Origin: Thermatribacter sp964570785 | Lineage (GTDB): Bacteria > Atribacterota > Atribacteria > Atribacterales > Thermatribacteraceae | Length of the DNA stretch: 18,827 bases | Assembly: GCA_964570785.1 (NCBI GenBank) | Contig: CAZMZG010000032.1 | Location: 1-18,827 of the forward strand | Direction: 5' to 3' | Position numbers and translations under genes: made by a program | The notes under the pieces: generated by a model | Told to the model about the DNA's origin: nothing | What the model saw: only the letters and a program-made list of their open reading frames with translations | The model's database searches: none | Shown: positions 1 to 7,424 of the stretch, piece by piece | How the letters are laid out: the number at the start of each line of letters is the position of its first letter | How positions within the stretch are numbered: position 1 is the first letter of the stretch

Positions 1-1
1 T

Positions 2-724
2 GGTGCCGATGGCGTTATTGTGGTAGCTCCCTCTGACAGAGCACCCTTTGCGATGCGCATTTTCAATGCAGATGGCAGCGAGGCCGAGATGTGTGGAAAT
101 GGCATCCGCTGCTTTGCCGTTTATCTCTGGAAAAAAGGTAAAGTAGCTGATAAAGAATTTCCCGTGGACACCAAGGCGGGAATTATTGTCCCTCGTATTA
201 CCGAGCGTGATGGACAGCTTGCAGTGAGAGTGAACATGGGCAAGCCCAGGCTTAGGGCTTCGTCTGTACCCATGGGTATTGATGCTGAACGGGTTGTGGA
301 TTATCCATTACAGGTGGAGGGGAAAACCTTTAAGCTGACTGTGGTTTCCATGGGTAATCCTCATGCGGTTGTTTTCGGCCTGCCTGATGAGTGGGAGAAG
401 ATAGGCGAAAAAATTGAAAAACACCCCCTTTTTCCCCGGAGAACCAATGCGGAGTTTGTGGAGGTCTTCAACAAGCAGGAAGCACTGGTTAAAGTGTGGG
501 AGAGAGGGGTGGGTCCAACCCTTGCCTGCGGGACTGGAGCCTGTGCAGTTCTAGTAGCCGGTGTTTTGAAGGGGGTGCTCGATAGGGAAGCGCGGATTCA
601 CCTTCCTGGAGGTACCTTGCTTGTGTCATGGCCTGGTGATCAGAGCGAGGTTTTTATGGAAGGGCCTGCGGAAGAGGTTTTTGAAGGAAAGCTAAGCGAG
701 GAGGTTCTCAAAGCATGGAGGTAG
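2..724 (+). CDS. dapF: Diaminopimelate epimerase, 5'-truncated by the window edge
   Basis: Converts LL-diaminopimelate to meso-diaminopimelate in the cytoplasm, the last step before meso-DAP is used for peptidoglycan or decarboxylated to lysine. The reading frame is open to the left edge, so the true start lies outside the window. Both catalytic cysteines of this cofactor-independent racemase fold are visible: MCGNG (Cys codon at 92-94) and ACGTGAC (Cys codon at 527-529). The N-terminal stretch shown (GADGVIVVAPSD) is the usual region just before the first catalytic Cys, so only roughly the first 40-60 residues are missing. It ends with TAG at 722-724 and overlaps the dapL start by 10 bases, which implies translational coupling. 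Family assignment is very secure. Confidence 0.96.
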   Translation, partial: GADGVIVVAPSDRAPFAMRIFNADGSEAEMCGNGIRCFAVYLWKKGKVADKEFPVDTKAGIIVPRITERDGQLAVRVNMGKPRLRASSVPMGIDAERVVDYPLQVEGKTFKLTVVSMGNPHAVVFGLPDEWEKIGEKIEKHPLFPRRTNAEFVEVFNKQEALVKVWERGVGPTLACGTGACAVLVAGVLKGVLDREARIHLPGGTLLVSWPGDQSEVFMEGPAEEVFEGKLSEEVLKAWR

Positions 725-1881
725 CTACCCGTATCAAGAAACTGCCACCTTATCTTTTTGCGCAGATTGAGCAGAAAATAGCGGAAGAAAAGAAAAAAGG
801 CCGTGAAATACTGGACCTGGGGATTGGTGACCCTGATTTAGCAACTCCTCCTTTTATCATCGAGAAACTCTGCGAGGAAGCGCGAAAATCCCAGAACCAC
901 CGTTATCCTTCCTACCGGGGTCTTTATAAATTCAGAGAAGCGGTGGCTGAGTGGTATCTGCGCCGCTTCGGTGTGAAGCTGGATCCGGAACGGGAGGTGG
1001 TCTCCTTAATCGGCTCCAAAGAGGGTATAGCCCATTTTGCCTGGTGTGTGGTGGACCCCGGCGACATAGTTCTGGCCAGTGACCCGGGTTATCCGGTTTA
1101 TAAAATAGGGACCATGCTGGCCGGGGGAATCCCGCTGGAGTTGCCCCTGCTCCCGGAAAACGATTTTCTGCCTGATTTTAGCCGCTTCCCGCGGGAAGTT
1201 CTGGAAAAAACCCGGCTGGTTTTCATCAACTATCCTAACAATCCAACTTCTCAGGTGGCTTCCCTTGATTTTTTTAAAAAAGTGGTGGAACTTGCTCAAC
1301 GCTATAATTTCATAATCGCTCATGATCTCGCCTACTCAGAAATCGCTTTTGACGGCTACCGCGCTCCTTCCATACTGGAGGTTGAAGGCGCCCAGGAGGT
1401 GGCTATCGAGTTTCATTCGCTTTCTAAAACCTTCAACATGACTGGCTGGCGAATAGGATTTGCGGTGGGCAACGAACAACTGATAGAAGCTCTGGGTAGA
1501 ATCAAAACCAATGTAGATTCGGGCATCTTTAATGCCATCCAGTGGGCTGGAGTGGAGGCTCTTTCCCGCACGGAAGAGGTACTGGAGTGGTTGCTGCCCA
1601 TTTATCGGAAAAGAAGAGACCTGGTGGTGAGGACTCTTTCCAGGGTTGGTATCGAAATAAAACCGCCCAGAGCGACTTTTTACGTGTGGATTCCTGTCCC
1701 CTCGGGCTTTGATTCCCTGGGTTTTGCAAATTTTCTGCTTGACAAGGCTGGAGTGGTGGTTACTCCTGGCATCGGCTTTGGAAGGTATGGTGAGGGCTTT
1801 GTCAGGATTTCTCTAACCACTCCTGATACGATTCTTGAGAAGGCTATGAACAGGGTGGAGGAGGCATTAAGGAGGTATTAA
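715..1881 (+). CDS. dapL: LL-diaminopimelate aminotransferase
   Basis: A 388-residue PLP-dependent class I/II aminotransferase. DapL converts tetrahydrodipicolinate directly to LL-diaminopimelate using glutamate, bypassing the acylated DapD/DapC/DapE steps. Visible features are the N-terminal LDLGIGDPDLATP block, FINYPNNPTSQ (Asn/Pro of the PLP pocket), the HDLAYSE segment, and SLSKTFNMTGWRIG with Lys238 as the probable Schiff-base lysine. The start is the ATG inside the dapF end, with an AGGAGG-type site near 699-705. Its place between dapF and lysC/dapA supports DapL rather than a general aspartate or alanine aminotransferase. This is partly inference from context, since the family is broad, but sequence and length fit DapL well. 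Confidence 0.9.
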   Translation: MEVATRIKKLPPYLFAQIEQKIAEEKKKGREILDLGIGDPDLATPPFIIEKLCEEARKSQNHRYPSYRGLYKFREAVAEWYLRRFGVKLDPEREVVSLIGSKEGIAHFAWCVVDPGDIVLASDPGYPVYKIGTMLAGGIPLELPLLPENDFLPDFSRFPREVLEKTRLVFINYPNNPTSQVASLDFFKKVVELAQRYNFIIAHDLAYSEIAFDGYRAPSILEVEGAQEVAIEFHSLSKTFNMTGWRIGFAVGNEQLIEALGRIKTNVDSGIFNAIQWAGVEALSRTEEVLEWLLPIYRKRRDLVVRTLSRVGIEIKPPRATFYVWIPVPSGFDSLGFANFLLDKAGVVVTPGIGFGRYGEGFVRISLTTPDTILEKAMNRVEEALRRY

Positions 1882-1885
1882 TCAA

Positions 1886-3109
1886 ATGAAGGTTGTAGTG
1901 CAGAAATTCGGAGGAACTTCGGTACATACCCGCGAACTTCGTGAAAAAGCAGTGCAAAAAATCAAGCAAGCACTCGATAAAGGCTTTTCCACCGTGGTTG
2001 TGGTCTCGGCCATGGGGAGAAAAGGATCTCCCTATGCCACTGACACTTTAATCGGTCTTGCTAAGGAGGAGTTTTTGCAGGTAGAGCCAAGAGAGCTGGA
2101 TCTTTTGATGTCCTGTGGGGAGATCATCTCCACTGTGGTCATGACTCAGGCCCTGAGAAGGCAAGGGCTGTGCTCCATAGCTCTTACTGGTGGGCAGGCT
2201 GGAATAATTACCGATGCTAACTTTGGGGATGCCAGAATTCTCCGAGTGGAGCCGGAGCGCATTCGCAAATATCTCGAAGAAGGTTATGTGGTTGTAGTGG
2301 CAGGTTTTCAGGGCATTACCGAGGAAGGCGACATAACCACTTTGGGTCGAGGAGGAAGCGACACCACTGCTGTGGTCCTTGGTGCAGCGCTTGATGCGGA
2401 ATTTGTGGACATTTTTACCGATGTAGAAGGGGTAATGACTGCTGACCCCCGCATCGTTCCTGAAGCCCAAACCCTAAAAGGCCTCACTTACACCGAAGCT
2501 GTAGAAATCGTGCAGCAGGGGGCAAAAATTATCCATCACAAAGCCATGAGTGTGGCCCGGGAGTACCGGGTGCCCCTCAGGGTGCGTAGTCTGACCCACG
2601 AGGGAGAGGGCACTATCATCTGCGATATAAAATATCTTATGGAGCGGGGTATACGGGGTACAGGATTGCGTCCTCTCTATAGTATTGCTTATCGCTCTGG
2701 GTTGGCCCAGGTGGTGATACCGCTTGGCAGGAGGCCTGAGGACAAGCTCCGTGCCTTTAGCTCTCTGGCTCAAAAAGGTATCAGCATAGACCTCATTAAC
2801 CTCTTCCCCGATAATACCGCTTTTGTGGTGGAGGAACAGTGTTCTTCCTTAGTTAAAGAAATTTTGGAGCGGGCAGGTTTTGCAGTTACCATCAATGCGC
2901 CCTGCGCCAAGGTGTCCCTGGTGGGCTTTGAAATGGCTGACCGACCCGGAGTTATGGCACAGCTCGTTGAAGCCCTGCAAGAGTCAGGAATTGAAATCTT
3001 GCAAACCGGGGACTCTCATGTGACCATTTCCTGCTTAATTTGGGGAAAAGACATGGAACGGGCTATTCAGGCCTTGCACCGGAAATTTCAGCTCAATGAA
3101 TTGTGTTGA
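1886..3109 (+). CDS. lysC: Aspartate kinase (monofunctional, DapG-like aspartokinase I type)
   Basis: Phosphorylates aspartate to aspartyl-4-phosphate, the entry step to DAP, lysine, threonine and methionine. The 407-residue protein starts with the amino-acid kinase signature KFGGTSV (residues 7-13), followed by SAMGRKGSPYATD and the TTLGRGGSDTTA nucleotide-binding block. The last ~130 residues form a pair of ACT-like regulatory domains (for example LVGFEMADRPGVMAQL). The segment RKGxPYATD and the length resemble Bacillus DapG, whose activity is controlled by meso-DAP; applying that control here is inference. Only four bases separate it from dapL, and an AGGAGGT site (about 1870-1876) precedes the ATG. 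No homoserine dehydrogenase domain is present, so it is monofunctional. Confidence 0.94.
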   Translation: MKVVVQKFGGTSVHTRELREKAVQKIKQALDKGFSTVVVVSAMGRKGSPYATDTLIGLAKEEFLQVEPRELDLLMSCGEIISTVVMTQALRRQGLCSIALTGGQAGIITDANFGDARILRVEPERIRKYLEEGYVVVVAGFQGITEEGDITTLGRGGSDTTAVVLGAALDAEFVDIFTDVEGVMTADPRIVPEAQTLKGLTYTEAVEIVQQGAKIIHHKAMSVAREYRVPLRVRSLTHEGEGTIICDIKYLMERGIRGTGLRPLYSIAYRSGLAQVVIPLGRRPEDKLRAFSSLAQKGISIDLINLFPDNTAFVVEEQCSSLVKEILERAGFAVTINAPCAKVSLVGFEMADRPGVMAQLVEALQESGIEILQTGDSHVTISCLIWGKDMERAIQALHRKFQLNELC

Positions 3110-3121
3110 GGGGGTTTTGAA

Positions 3122-4006
3122 ATGAAGGAATGGGGCAGTCTTCTGACTGCGGTGATAACTCCGTTTAAAGAGGACCTGGCGATTGATTACCAGGGTTTTC
3201 GCCGGATACTGGACTTTTTGATGCTCAATGGTTCGGACGGCGTGGTGGTTTCCGGAACTACCGGGGAATCGCCCACTCTCACTCATGAAGAGAAATTGCG
3301 TCTTTTTGAGGTAGCCCTTGAGGAAGTGGGTGATCGTGGAACAGTAATAGCTGGAACCTGTAGTTACAGCACCCGGGATTCGATAAAGCTCAGCAAAGAA
3401 GCTGAAAAGCTGGGAGTACATGGCCTTCTGGCGGTAGCTCCTTACTATAACAAGCCTCCGCAGGAGGGTCTTTATCAGCATTTTAAGGCCATAGCGGAGG
3501 CGGTGGGTATACCTATCATGCTTTACAACATACCTTCAAGGACGGGAATAAATATCAACCCTGAGACTGTAGCTCGTCTTGCTGAAATACCCAACATTGT
3601 TGCCATCAAAGAGGCTTCAGGGAGCGTGGATCAGCTCTCTTGCGTACAGCGGATGACTCCTCAGGATTTTGCCATTTATAGTGGAGACGACAACATGACT
3701 CTCACCGTTCTTGCTCATGGTGGGAAGGGAGTGGTCAGCGTTGCCGCCCATCTGGTTGGAAAACGAATAAAAGAAATGATTGGTTCCTTTGAGAAAGGAG
3801 AAGTTGGTAAAGCAATAAAGATTCACCTCGAACTTTATCCTCTTTTCAAAGGTATCTTCATCACCACCAATCCCATTCCTGTGAAGTATGCACTTAGTCT
3901 CGCTGGAAAAAGCAGCGAGTGGGTGCGCCCGCCTCTCTGTACCATGAGTCGTGAGCAGAAGGAAAAACTCAAAAATATTCTTAAGGAAGTCAATTGTCTC
4001 GCTTGA
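3122..4006 (+). CDS. dapA: 4-hydroxy-tetrahydrodipicolinate synthase
   Basis: Condenses pyruvate with aspartate-4-semialdehyde in the first committed step to DAP/lysine. The 294-residue length is standard for this TIM-barrel lyase. Visible active-site elements are GTTGESPTL (Thr46/Thr47), LYNIPSRTG with Tyr135 and Arg140, and VAIKEASG with Lys163, the Schiff-base lysine. It follows lysC by 12 bases, with a GAGGGGG site before the ATG, and is the last gene of the dapF-dapL-lysC-dapA run. No convincing terminator follows; the next structure downstream is the argC promoter and T-box, so read-through transcripts would meet the T-box terminator. Assignment is secure. Confidence 0.96.
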   Translation: MKEWGSLLTAVITPFKEDLAIDYQGFRRILDFLMLNGSDGVVVSGTTGESPTLTHEEKLRLFEVALEEVGDRGTVIAGTCSYSTRDSIKLSKEAEKLGVHGLLAVAPYYNKPPQEGLYQHFKAIAEAVGIPIMLYNIPSRTGININPETVARLAEIPNIVAIKEASGSVDQLSCVQRMTPQDFAIYSGDDNMTLTVLAHGGKGVVSVAAHLVGKRIKEMIGSFEKGEVGKAIKIHLELYPLFKGIFITTNPIPVKYALSLAGKSSEWVRPPLCTMSREQKEKLKNILKEVNCLA

Positions 4007-4009
4007 TTT

Positions 4010-4038
4010 TTGCAAGACTTGGTGTTTTAATGTAATAT
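4010..4038 (+). promoter_or_regulatory. Probable sigma-70-type promoter of the argCJBD operon
   Basis: TTGCAA (4010-4015) and TAATAT (4033-4038) are separated by exactly 17 bases, immediately after the dapA stop. Transcription would start near 4045, just ahead of the T-box leader. Inferred from sequence only. Confidence 0.6.
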
Positions 4039-4041
4039 ACG

Positions 4042-4055
4042 TTTACTGAAGTAAA
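4042..4055. repeat. 14-bp inverted repeat at the predicted argC transcription start
   Basis: TTTACT-GA-AGTAAA is a perfect 6-2-6 palindrome lying over the predicted +1 site. It could be an operator, or a small 5' hairpin with a TGAA loop at the very start of the leader RNA. It does not match the ARG-box consensus of ArgR, so no regulator is named. Confidence 0.4.
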
Positions 4056-4235
4056 TAGTGGGTAAAGGCAAAGAAGGGGAAAGCATCTTCTGAAGGGCAC
4101 AGCGAGGGAACTCCGTGGTGGATAGGTTCTCCCCTGAGGAAGAGTTTTTAGAGCCCTGGAGCCGGTCCTGAAGAAAGGGATGTTTAATCCCAAGTAGGGT
4201 TATCCCGGGTTTTCCCGTTACCTCATACGAGTAAA

Positions 4236-4277
4236 GCAGGGTGGCACCGTGCGCTGCTTGGAGCAGTGTACTCCTGC
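4236..4277 (+). promoter_or_regulatory. T-box antiterminator with 7-nt tRNA-acceptor bulge
   Basis: Helix A1 is GCAGG (4236-4240) with CCTGC (4273-4277). The seven-base bulge TGGCACC (4242-4248) carries the TGGN element that pairs with the free tRNA NCCA end. Helix A2 is GTGCGCTGC (4249-4257) with GCAGTGTAC (4263-4271), all nine positions paired if two G-U pairs are counted, closed by the loop TTGGA. The variable base is C4245, which predicts a G discriminator in the tRNA. This matches the canonical antiterminator architecture. Confidence 0.85.
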
Positions 4278-4287
4278 CGCTAAAGAG

Positions 4288-4314
4288 GCCTCGTCCTGAG
4301 CGACGAGGCTTTTT
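4288..4314 (+). terminator. Intrinsic terminator of the T-box leader
   Basis: GCCTCGTC (4288-4295) and GACGAGGC (4302-4309) form a perfect 8-bp GC-rich stem with a six-base loop, followed directly by TTTTT (4310-4314) and TTT after one G. This is the transcription-off state of the leader, and it would also stop read-through from dapA. Confidence 0.88.
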
Positions 4315-4337
4315 GTTTGAATGGGGGGAATAACAGA

Positions 4338-5372
4338 ATGGGCAAGATAAAAGTAGGAATAGTTGGTGGAAGCGGTTACACCGGGCTTGAACTTTTGCGC
4401 ATTTTAAGCCTGCATCCTCTGGTGGAAGTGGTCTGGATTTCCAGCGAAAGTTTTGCTGACGAAAGCCTGGAACAATACTGTTCTGCCTGGATAAAGAGGA
4501 CATCTCTTAAATTTTTGAGCCTTGGGAAGCAGGGAATGCCTTCTCCAGTCGATACGGTTTTCCTGGCTCTACCCCACGGAGAGTCCATGAATTATCTAAA
4601 GCTCTTTGACTCTAAAGTGAGAGTAATCGATCTGAGTGCTGATTTTCGCTTTAAAAGCAGAGAAGCTTATGAAAGGGTTTACGGCGTTACCCACCTTGAG
4701 CCTCTGGCGCTTGAGGAAGCAGTGTATGGCATACCTGAGATCTACGGAAAGAAAATAGCTCGGGCTCGGCTGGTGGCCAATCCTGGCTGTTATCCCACTT
4801 CGGTGATCATTCCGGTTTATCCTTTGCTAAAAGAAGGATTTGTGGAAGAGGATATCATCGTGGATAGTAAGTCCGGAGTAAGCGGTGCCGGAAAAAAGCC
4901 CCGGGAAGCCACTCACTTCTGCGAGGTTTCCGGGAGTTTTAAGGCTTACGGGGTTGGCAGACACAGACATCAACCGGAAATGGAAGAGAAGCTGAGTGAG
5001 CTTTGCGAAAAAGAGGTGAAGGTTACTTTTGTTCCTCATCTTCTCCCTGTGAAAAGAGGTATCTTGAGTACCATTTATCTGAGATTGAGAAGAGAAGTTT
5101 CTGAACAGAACATTTTTGAGCTTTTCAAAGCTTACTACCAGGACTGGTATTGGGTGAGAATATTCTCTCCAGGTAACTTTCCGGAAATAAAATGGGTGGT
5201 TGGTTCCAACTTTATTGATATTGGCTTTTTGAAAGTAGGCCATCAACTCATACTGGTTTCAGCCATTGATAACCTTACCAAGGGGGCCTCTGGGCAGGCA
5301 GTCCAGAATATGAATATCATGTTTGGTATTGATGAAAAAGTTGGTCTTCCTGAAAGTATCCTGTATCCCTGA
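4338..5372 (+). CDS. argC: N-acetyl-gamma-glutamyl-phosphate reductase
   Basis: NADPH-dependent reduction of N-acetylglutamyl phosphate to N-acetylglutamate semialdehyde, the third step of ornithine synthesis. The 344-residue protein opens with the dinucleotide-binding glycine motif VGIVGGSGYTG (residues 6-16). The catalytic cysteine is in VANPGCYPTS (Cys151). DSKSGVSGAG and the HRHQPEME segment are also typical. The ATG at 4338 is preferred because GGGGGG (4323-4328) lies nine bases ahead; a longer frame using TTG at 4317 would put its start in the terminator T-tract and is unlikely. It is the first gene behind the T-box and leads argJ, argB and argD. Confidence 0.95.
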   Translation: MGKIKVGIVGGSGYTGLELLRILSLHPLVEVVWISSESFADESLEQYCSAWIKRTSLKFLSLGKQGMPSPVDTVFLALPHGESMNYLKLFDSKVRVIDLSADFRFKSREAYERVYGVTHLEPLALEEAVYGIPEIYGKKIARARLVANPGCYPTSVIIPVYPLLKEGFVEEDIIVDSKSGVSGAGKKPREATHFCEVSGSFKAYGVGRHRHQPEMEEKLSELCEKEVKVTFVPHLLPVKRGILSTIYLRLRREVSEQNIFELFKAYYQDWYWVRIFSPGNFPEIKWVVGSNFIDIGFLKVGHQLILVSAIDNLTKGASGQAVQNMNIMFGIDEKVGLPESILYP

Positions 5373-5378
5373 GGAGGT

Positions 5379-6599
5379 ATGTCGAAAGTGGAATGGAAAG
5401 TTTTGCAAAATAGCCTGGACGAGGTGAGGGGGATATACGCTCAGGGAGTGAAATGTGGTATTAAGAAAGACAAAAAGGACCTGGCGGTTATTTATTCTAA
5501 CCCTCCTGCCAAAGCCTGGGGGGTCTTTACTCAAAATCTTTTTCAAGCCGCACCAGTGGTGGTAACCAGAGAACATCTCCGCAAGGCGTCTACCATTCAG
5601 GTTCTGGTGGTAAACAGTGGCATAGCCAATGCCTGCACCGGGGAACGGGGAGTTGAAGATGCCCAGGAAGTTGCTAAGGAAGCAGCTCTGGTTTTTGGTG
5701 TTCCCGACCTTTCCTGGGTGAGTGTTGCTTCCACTGGCGTAATTGGAGAGTTACTTCCAGTAGATAAAATAAAGCAGGGTCTTAGAGATATTCGTTCCTT
5801 GTTTCCCAGCCAATCCTCAGGACACAATGCAGCGCTGGCAATTATGACTACGGACACTGTTCCCAAGGAGAGAGCAGTAGAAATTAAAACACCTCAGGGT
5901 GTGGTTCGCATTGCCGGTATCGCCAAGGGGGCAGGAATGATAAAGCCCAATATGGCCACCATGCTGGCCTTTATTGCTACCGATGCTGACCTGGAGATAT
6001 CCTTATTACGCTCTTTACTCTTTGGGGCTGTAGAGCAGAGCTTCAACAGAATAACTGTTGATGGGGACACCAGCACCAACGACATGGTGCTTTTTATGAG
6101 CAACGGGGCCAGCGGAACTCCCCTGATAGATGACAGGAACCCTGTTGTTCCAGTCTTCAAGGAAGCTCTGTTCTGGCTGACCAGAGAGCTTGCCAAAGAT
6201 ATCGTTAAGGATGCTGAAGGAGCGACTAAATTCGTAACCGTTGAAGTGCGAGGTGCTCGGAGTAGAGAAGAGGCCCGCCTCTGCGCTTATGCAATTGCTG
6301 AATCGCCTCTGGTGAAGACAGCATTTTTTGGTGAAGACCCCAACTGGGGAAGAATTCTCGCTGCTGCGGGACGTTGTGGAGCAAAATTCTCACCCCAGGA
6401 AGTGAAGCTGGAAATCAATGGGCAGCTTTTCGTAGAGCGGGGTGTTGCTGCAGAGGTTTCCAGGGAAGTGCTCGAGAAAATCATGCAAAACAAGGAACTT
6501 CACGTGTTGCTGGATCTTGGCTCTGGTAATGCCTCTTTTCAGGTTTGGACCTCTGATTTCTCTCTGGACTATGTGAAAATTAACAGTCATTACACTTGA
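5379..6599 (+). CDS. argJ: Glutamate N-acetyltransferase / amino-acid acetyltransferase (ArgJ)
   Basis: Moves the acetyl group from N-acetylornithine to glutamate, recycling it; bifunctional forms also use acetyl-CoA. ArgJ cleaves itself into alpha and beta chains at an Ala-Thr bond. Here the motif GMIKPNMATMLAF places the new N-terminal nucleophile at Thr194, counting from ATG 5379. TVDGDTSTND and the GEDPNWGRI segment of the beta chain are intact. Length (406 aa) is normal. The ATG lies one base after AGGAGG (5372-5377), unusually close; an in-frame GTG at 5388, 10 bases downstream of that site, would give a 403-residue protein and may be the real start. Whether it is bifunctional cannot be read from sequence; no argA or argE is in the window. 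Confidence 0.94.
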   Translation: MSKVEWKVLQNSLDEVRGIYAQGVKCGIKKDKKDLAVIYSNPPAKAWGVFTQNLFQAAPVVVTREHLRKASTIQVLVVNSGIANACTGERGVEDAQEVAKEAALVFGVPDLSWVSVASTGVIGELLPVDKIKQGLRDIRSLFPSQSSGHNAALAIMTTDTVPKERAVEIKTPQGVVRIAGIAKGAGMIKPNMATMLAFIATDADLEISLLRSLLFGAVEQSFNRITVDGDTSTNDMVLFMSNGASGTPLIDDRNPVVPVFKEALFWLTRELAKDIVKDAEGATKFVTVEVRGARSREEARLCAYAIAESPLVKTAFFGEDPNWGRILAAAGRCGAKFSPQEVKLEINGQLFVERGVAAEVSREVLEKIMQNKELHVLLDLGSGNASFQVWTSDFSLDYVKINSHYT

Positions 6600-6615
6600 T
6601 TTTGAGGTGTTGGAA

Positions 6616-7410
6616 ATGAAGGCAGTTCTTAAAATAAGTGGTAAGGGAATGGAGCTTGATGATTCTCTCCTTTTAAAACCCATAGCAGAGCTTTTTAAGA
6701 AAGGAGTACCGGTTGCTCTTGTCCACGGTGGAGGAGTCCAGATATCTTCCTTTATGGAAAAGATGCACCGCAAGCCTGTTTTTGTAGATGGATTGAGAGT
6801 AACTACTGAAGAGGATATGGAAGTCACGGAAATGGTTCTTTCCGGCTTGATTAACAAGAAGCTGGTGGGAGGGTTTTCTCGCCTGGGGATCAATGCTTGT
6901 GGCATCAGTGGCCGGGATGGCGATCTTCTCGTTGCCAGGAAGGTGGAAAAAGAGAAAGAGGGAAGATTGCTGGACTTGGGCAGGGTAGGAGAGATTGTAA
7001 AAGTAAATACTCGGATAATAGATACTCTGTGGCGGGGAGGTTTCTTGCCGGTCATTTCACCCGTTTCCACAGATGAAGAGGGTAATAGCCTTAACGTGAA
7101 TGCTGACTGGGCAGCCTGCAAGCTTGCTCAGGCGCTGGGAGTGGAGGAGTTATTTCTCTTCTCTGACGTGCCTGGAGTTCTCCGTGCGCTTGAAGACCCC
7201 TCTTCTCTCTGCAAGGAGCTTTCTGTTTTTGAGGCTGAGGTTTTGATCAAGAAAGGCGTAATCCAGGGTGGCATGATTCCCAAAGTCGAGATGGCCTGTC
7301 AAGTGGTTTGTGGAGGAGTTAACAGGGTGTTCATTGGCTCGGTTGGAGAGCTGGAGAAAGTTTGCGACCTGGACAGGGGGAACCTGCGGGGTACCTGGAT
7401 AAGGAAGTGA
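6616..7410 (+). CDS. argB: Acetylglutamate kinase, short form
   Basis: Phosphorylates N-acetylglutamate, usually the controlled step of cyclic arginine pathways. The 264-residue amino-acid kinase contains an N-terminal LKISGKG lysine/glycine motif, VHGGGVQ, the NGLRVT-like DGLRVTTEED, the substrate block LNVNADWAA, FLFSDVPGVL, and QGGMIPKVE with a catalytic-type Lys. The ATG at 6616 follows GAGGTG (6604-6609) by six bases; upstream in frame there is only GTG at 6607, inside that site. The protein therefore begins directly with the first beta strand, as in E. coli NAGK, and lacks the N-terminal helix that arginine-inhibited hexameric NAGKs use. Insensitivity to arginine is inferred from that. 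Confidence 0.93.
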   Translation: MKAVLKISGKGMELDDSLLLKPIAELFKKGVPVALVHGGGVQISSFMEKMHRKPVFVDGLRVTTEEDMEVTEMVLSGLINKKLVGGFSRLGINACGISGRDGDLLVARKVEKEKEGRLLDLGRVGEIVKVNTRIIDTLWRGGFLPVISPVSTDEEGNSLNVNADWAACKLAQALGVEELFLFSDVPGVLRALEDPSSLCKELSVFEAEVLIKKGVIQGGMIPKVEMACQVVCGGVNRVFIGSVGELEKVCDLDRGNLRGTWIRK

Positions 7411-7424
7411 GGTGGTGCGAAGTG

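Larger units (their letters stand above)
4060..4314 (+). promoter_or_regulatory. T-box leader RNA, probably tRNA-Arg responsive, controlling argCJBD
   Basis: A T-box riboswitch binds a specific tRNA and lets transcription continue when that tRNA is uncharged. The hallmark AGGGTGGCACCG is at 4238-4249. Stem I can be drawn by hand: GGC (4067-4069) with GCC (4161-4163), GGG (4077-4079) with CCC (4154-4156), then the specifier loop, CTTCT (4087-4091) with GGAAG (4138-4142), and a distal hairpin carrying GTGGTGG (4115-4121). The 3' side of the specifier loop reads GTTTTTAGAG, placing AGA (Arg) at 4150-4152 followed by a purine and then the lower helix, as in known T-boxes. GGGAT/ATCCC (4177-4190) forms a stem III-like hairpin. 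The T-box identity is well supported; the specifier is a manual fold, consistent with the downstream arginine genes. Confidence 0.9.

Noticed and set aside
2048..2470. 140-codon - strand frame opposite lysC.
   Set aside because: It is a shadow of the conserved aspartokinase coding sequence, with no ribosome binding site or recognisable motif.
4317..4337. Upstream TTG start extending ArgC by seven residues.
   Set aside because: The TTG is in the terminator T-tract, lacks an SD, and the extra residues are not ArgC-like; ATG 4338 has a good SD.
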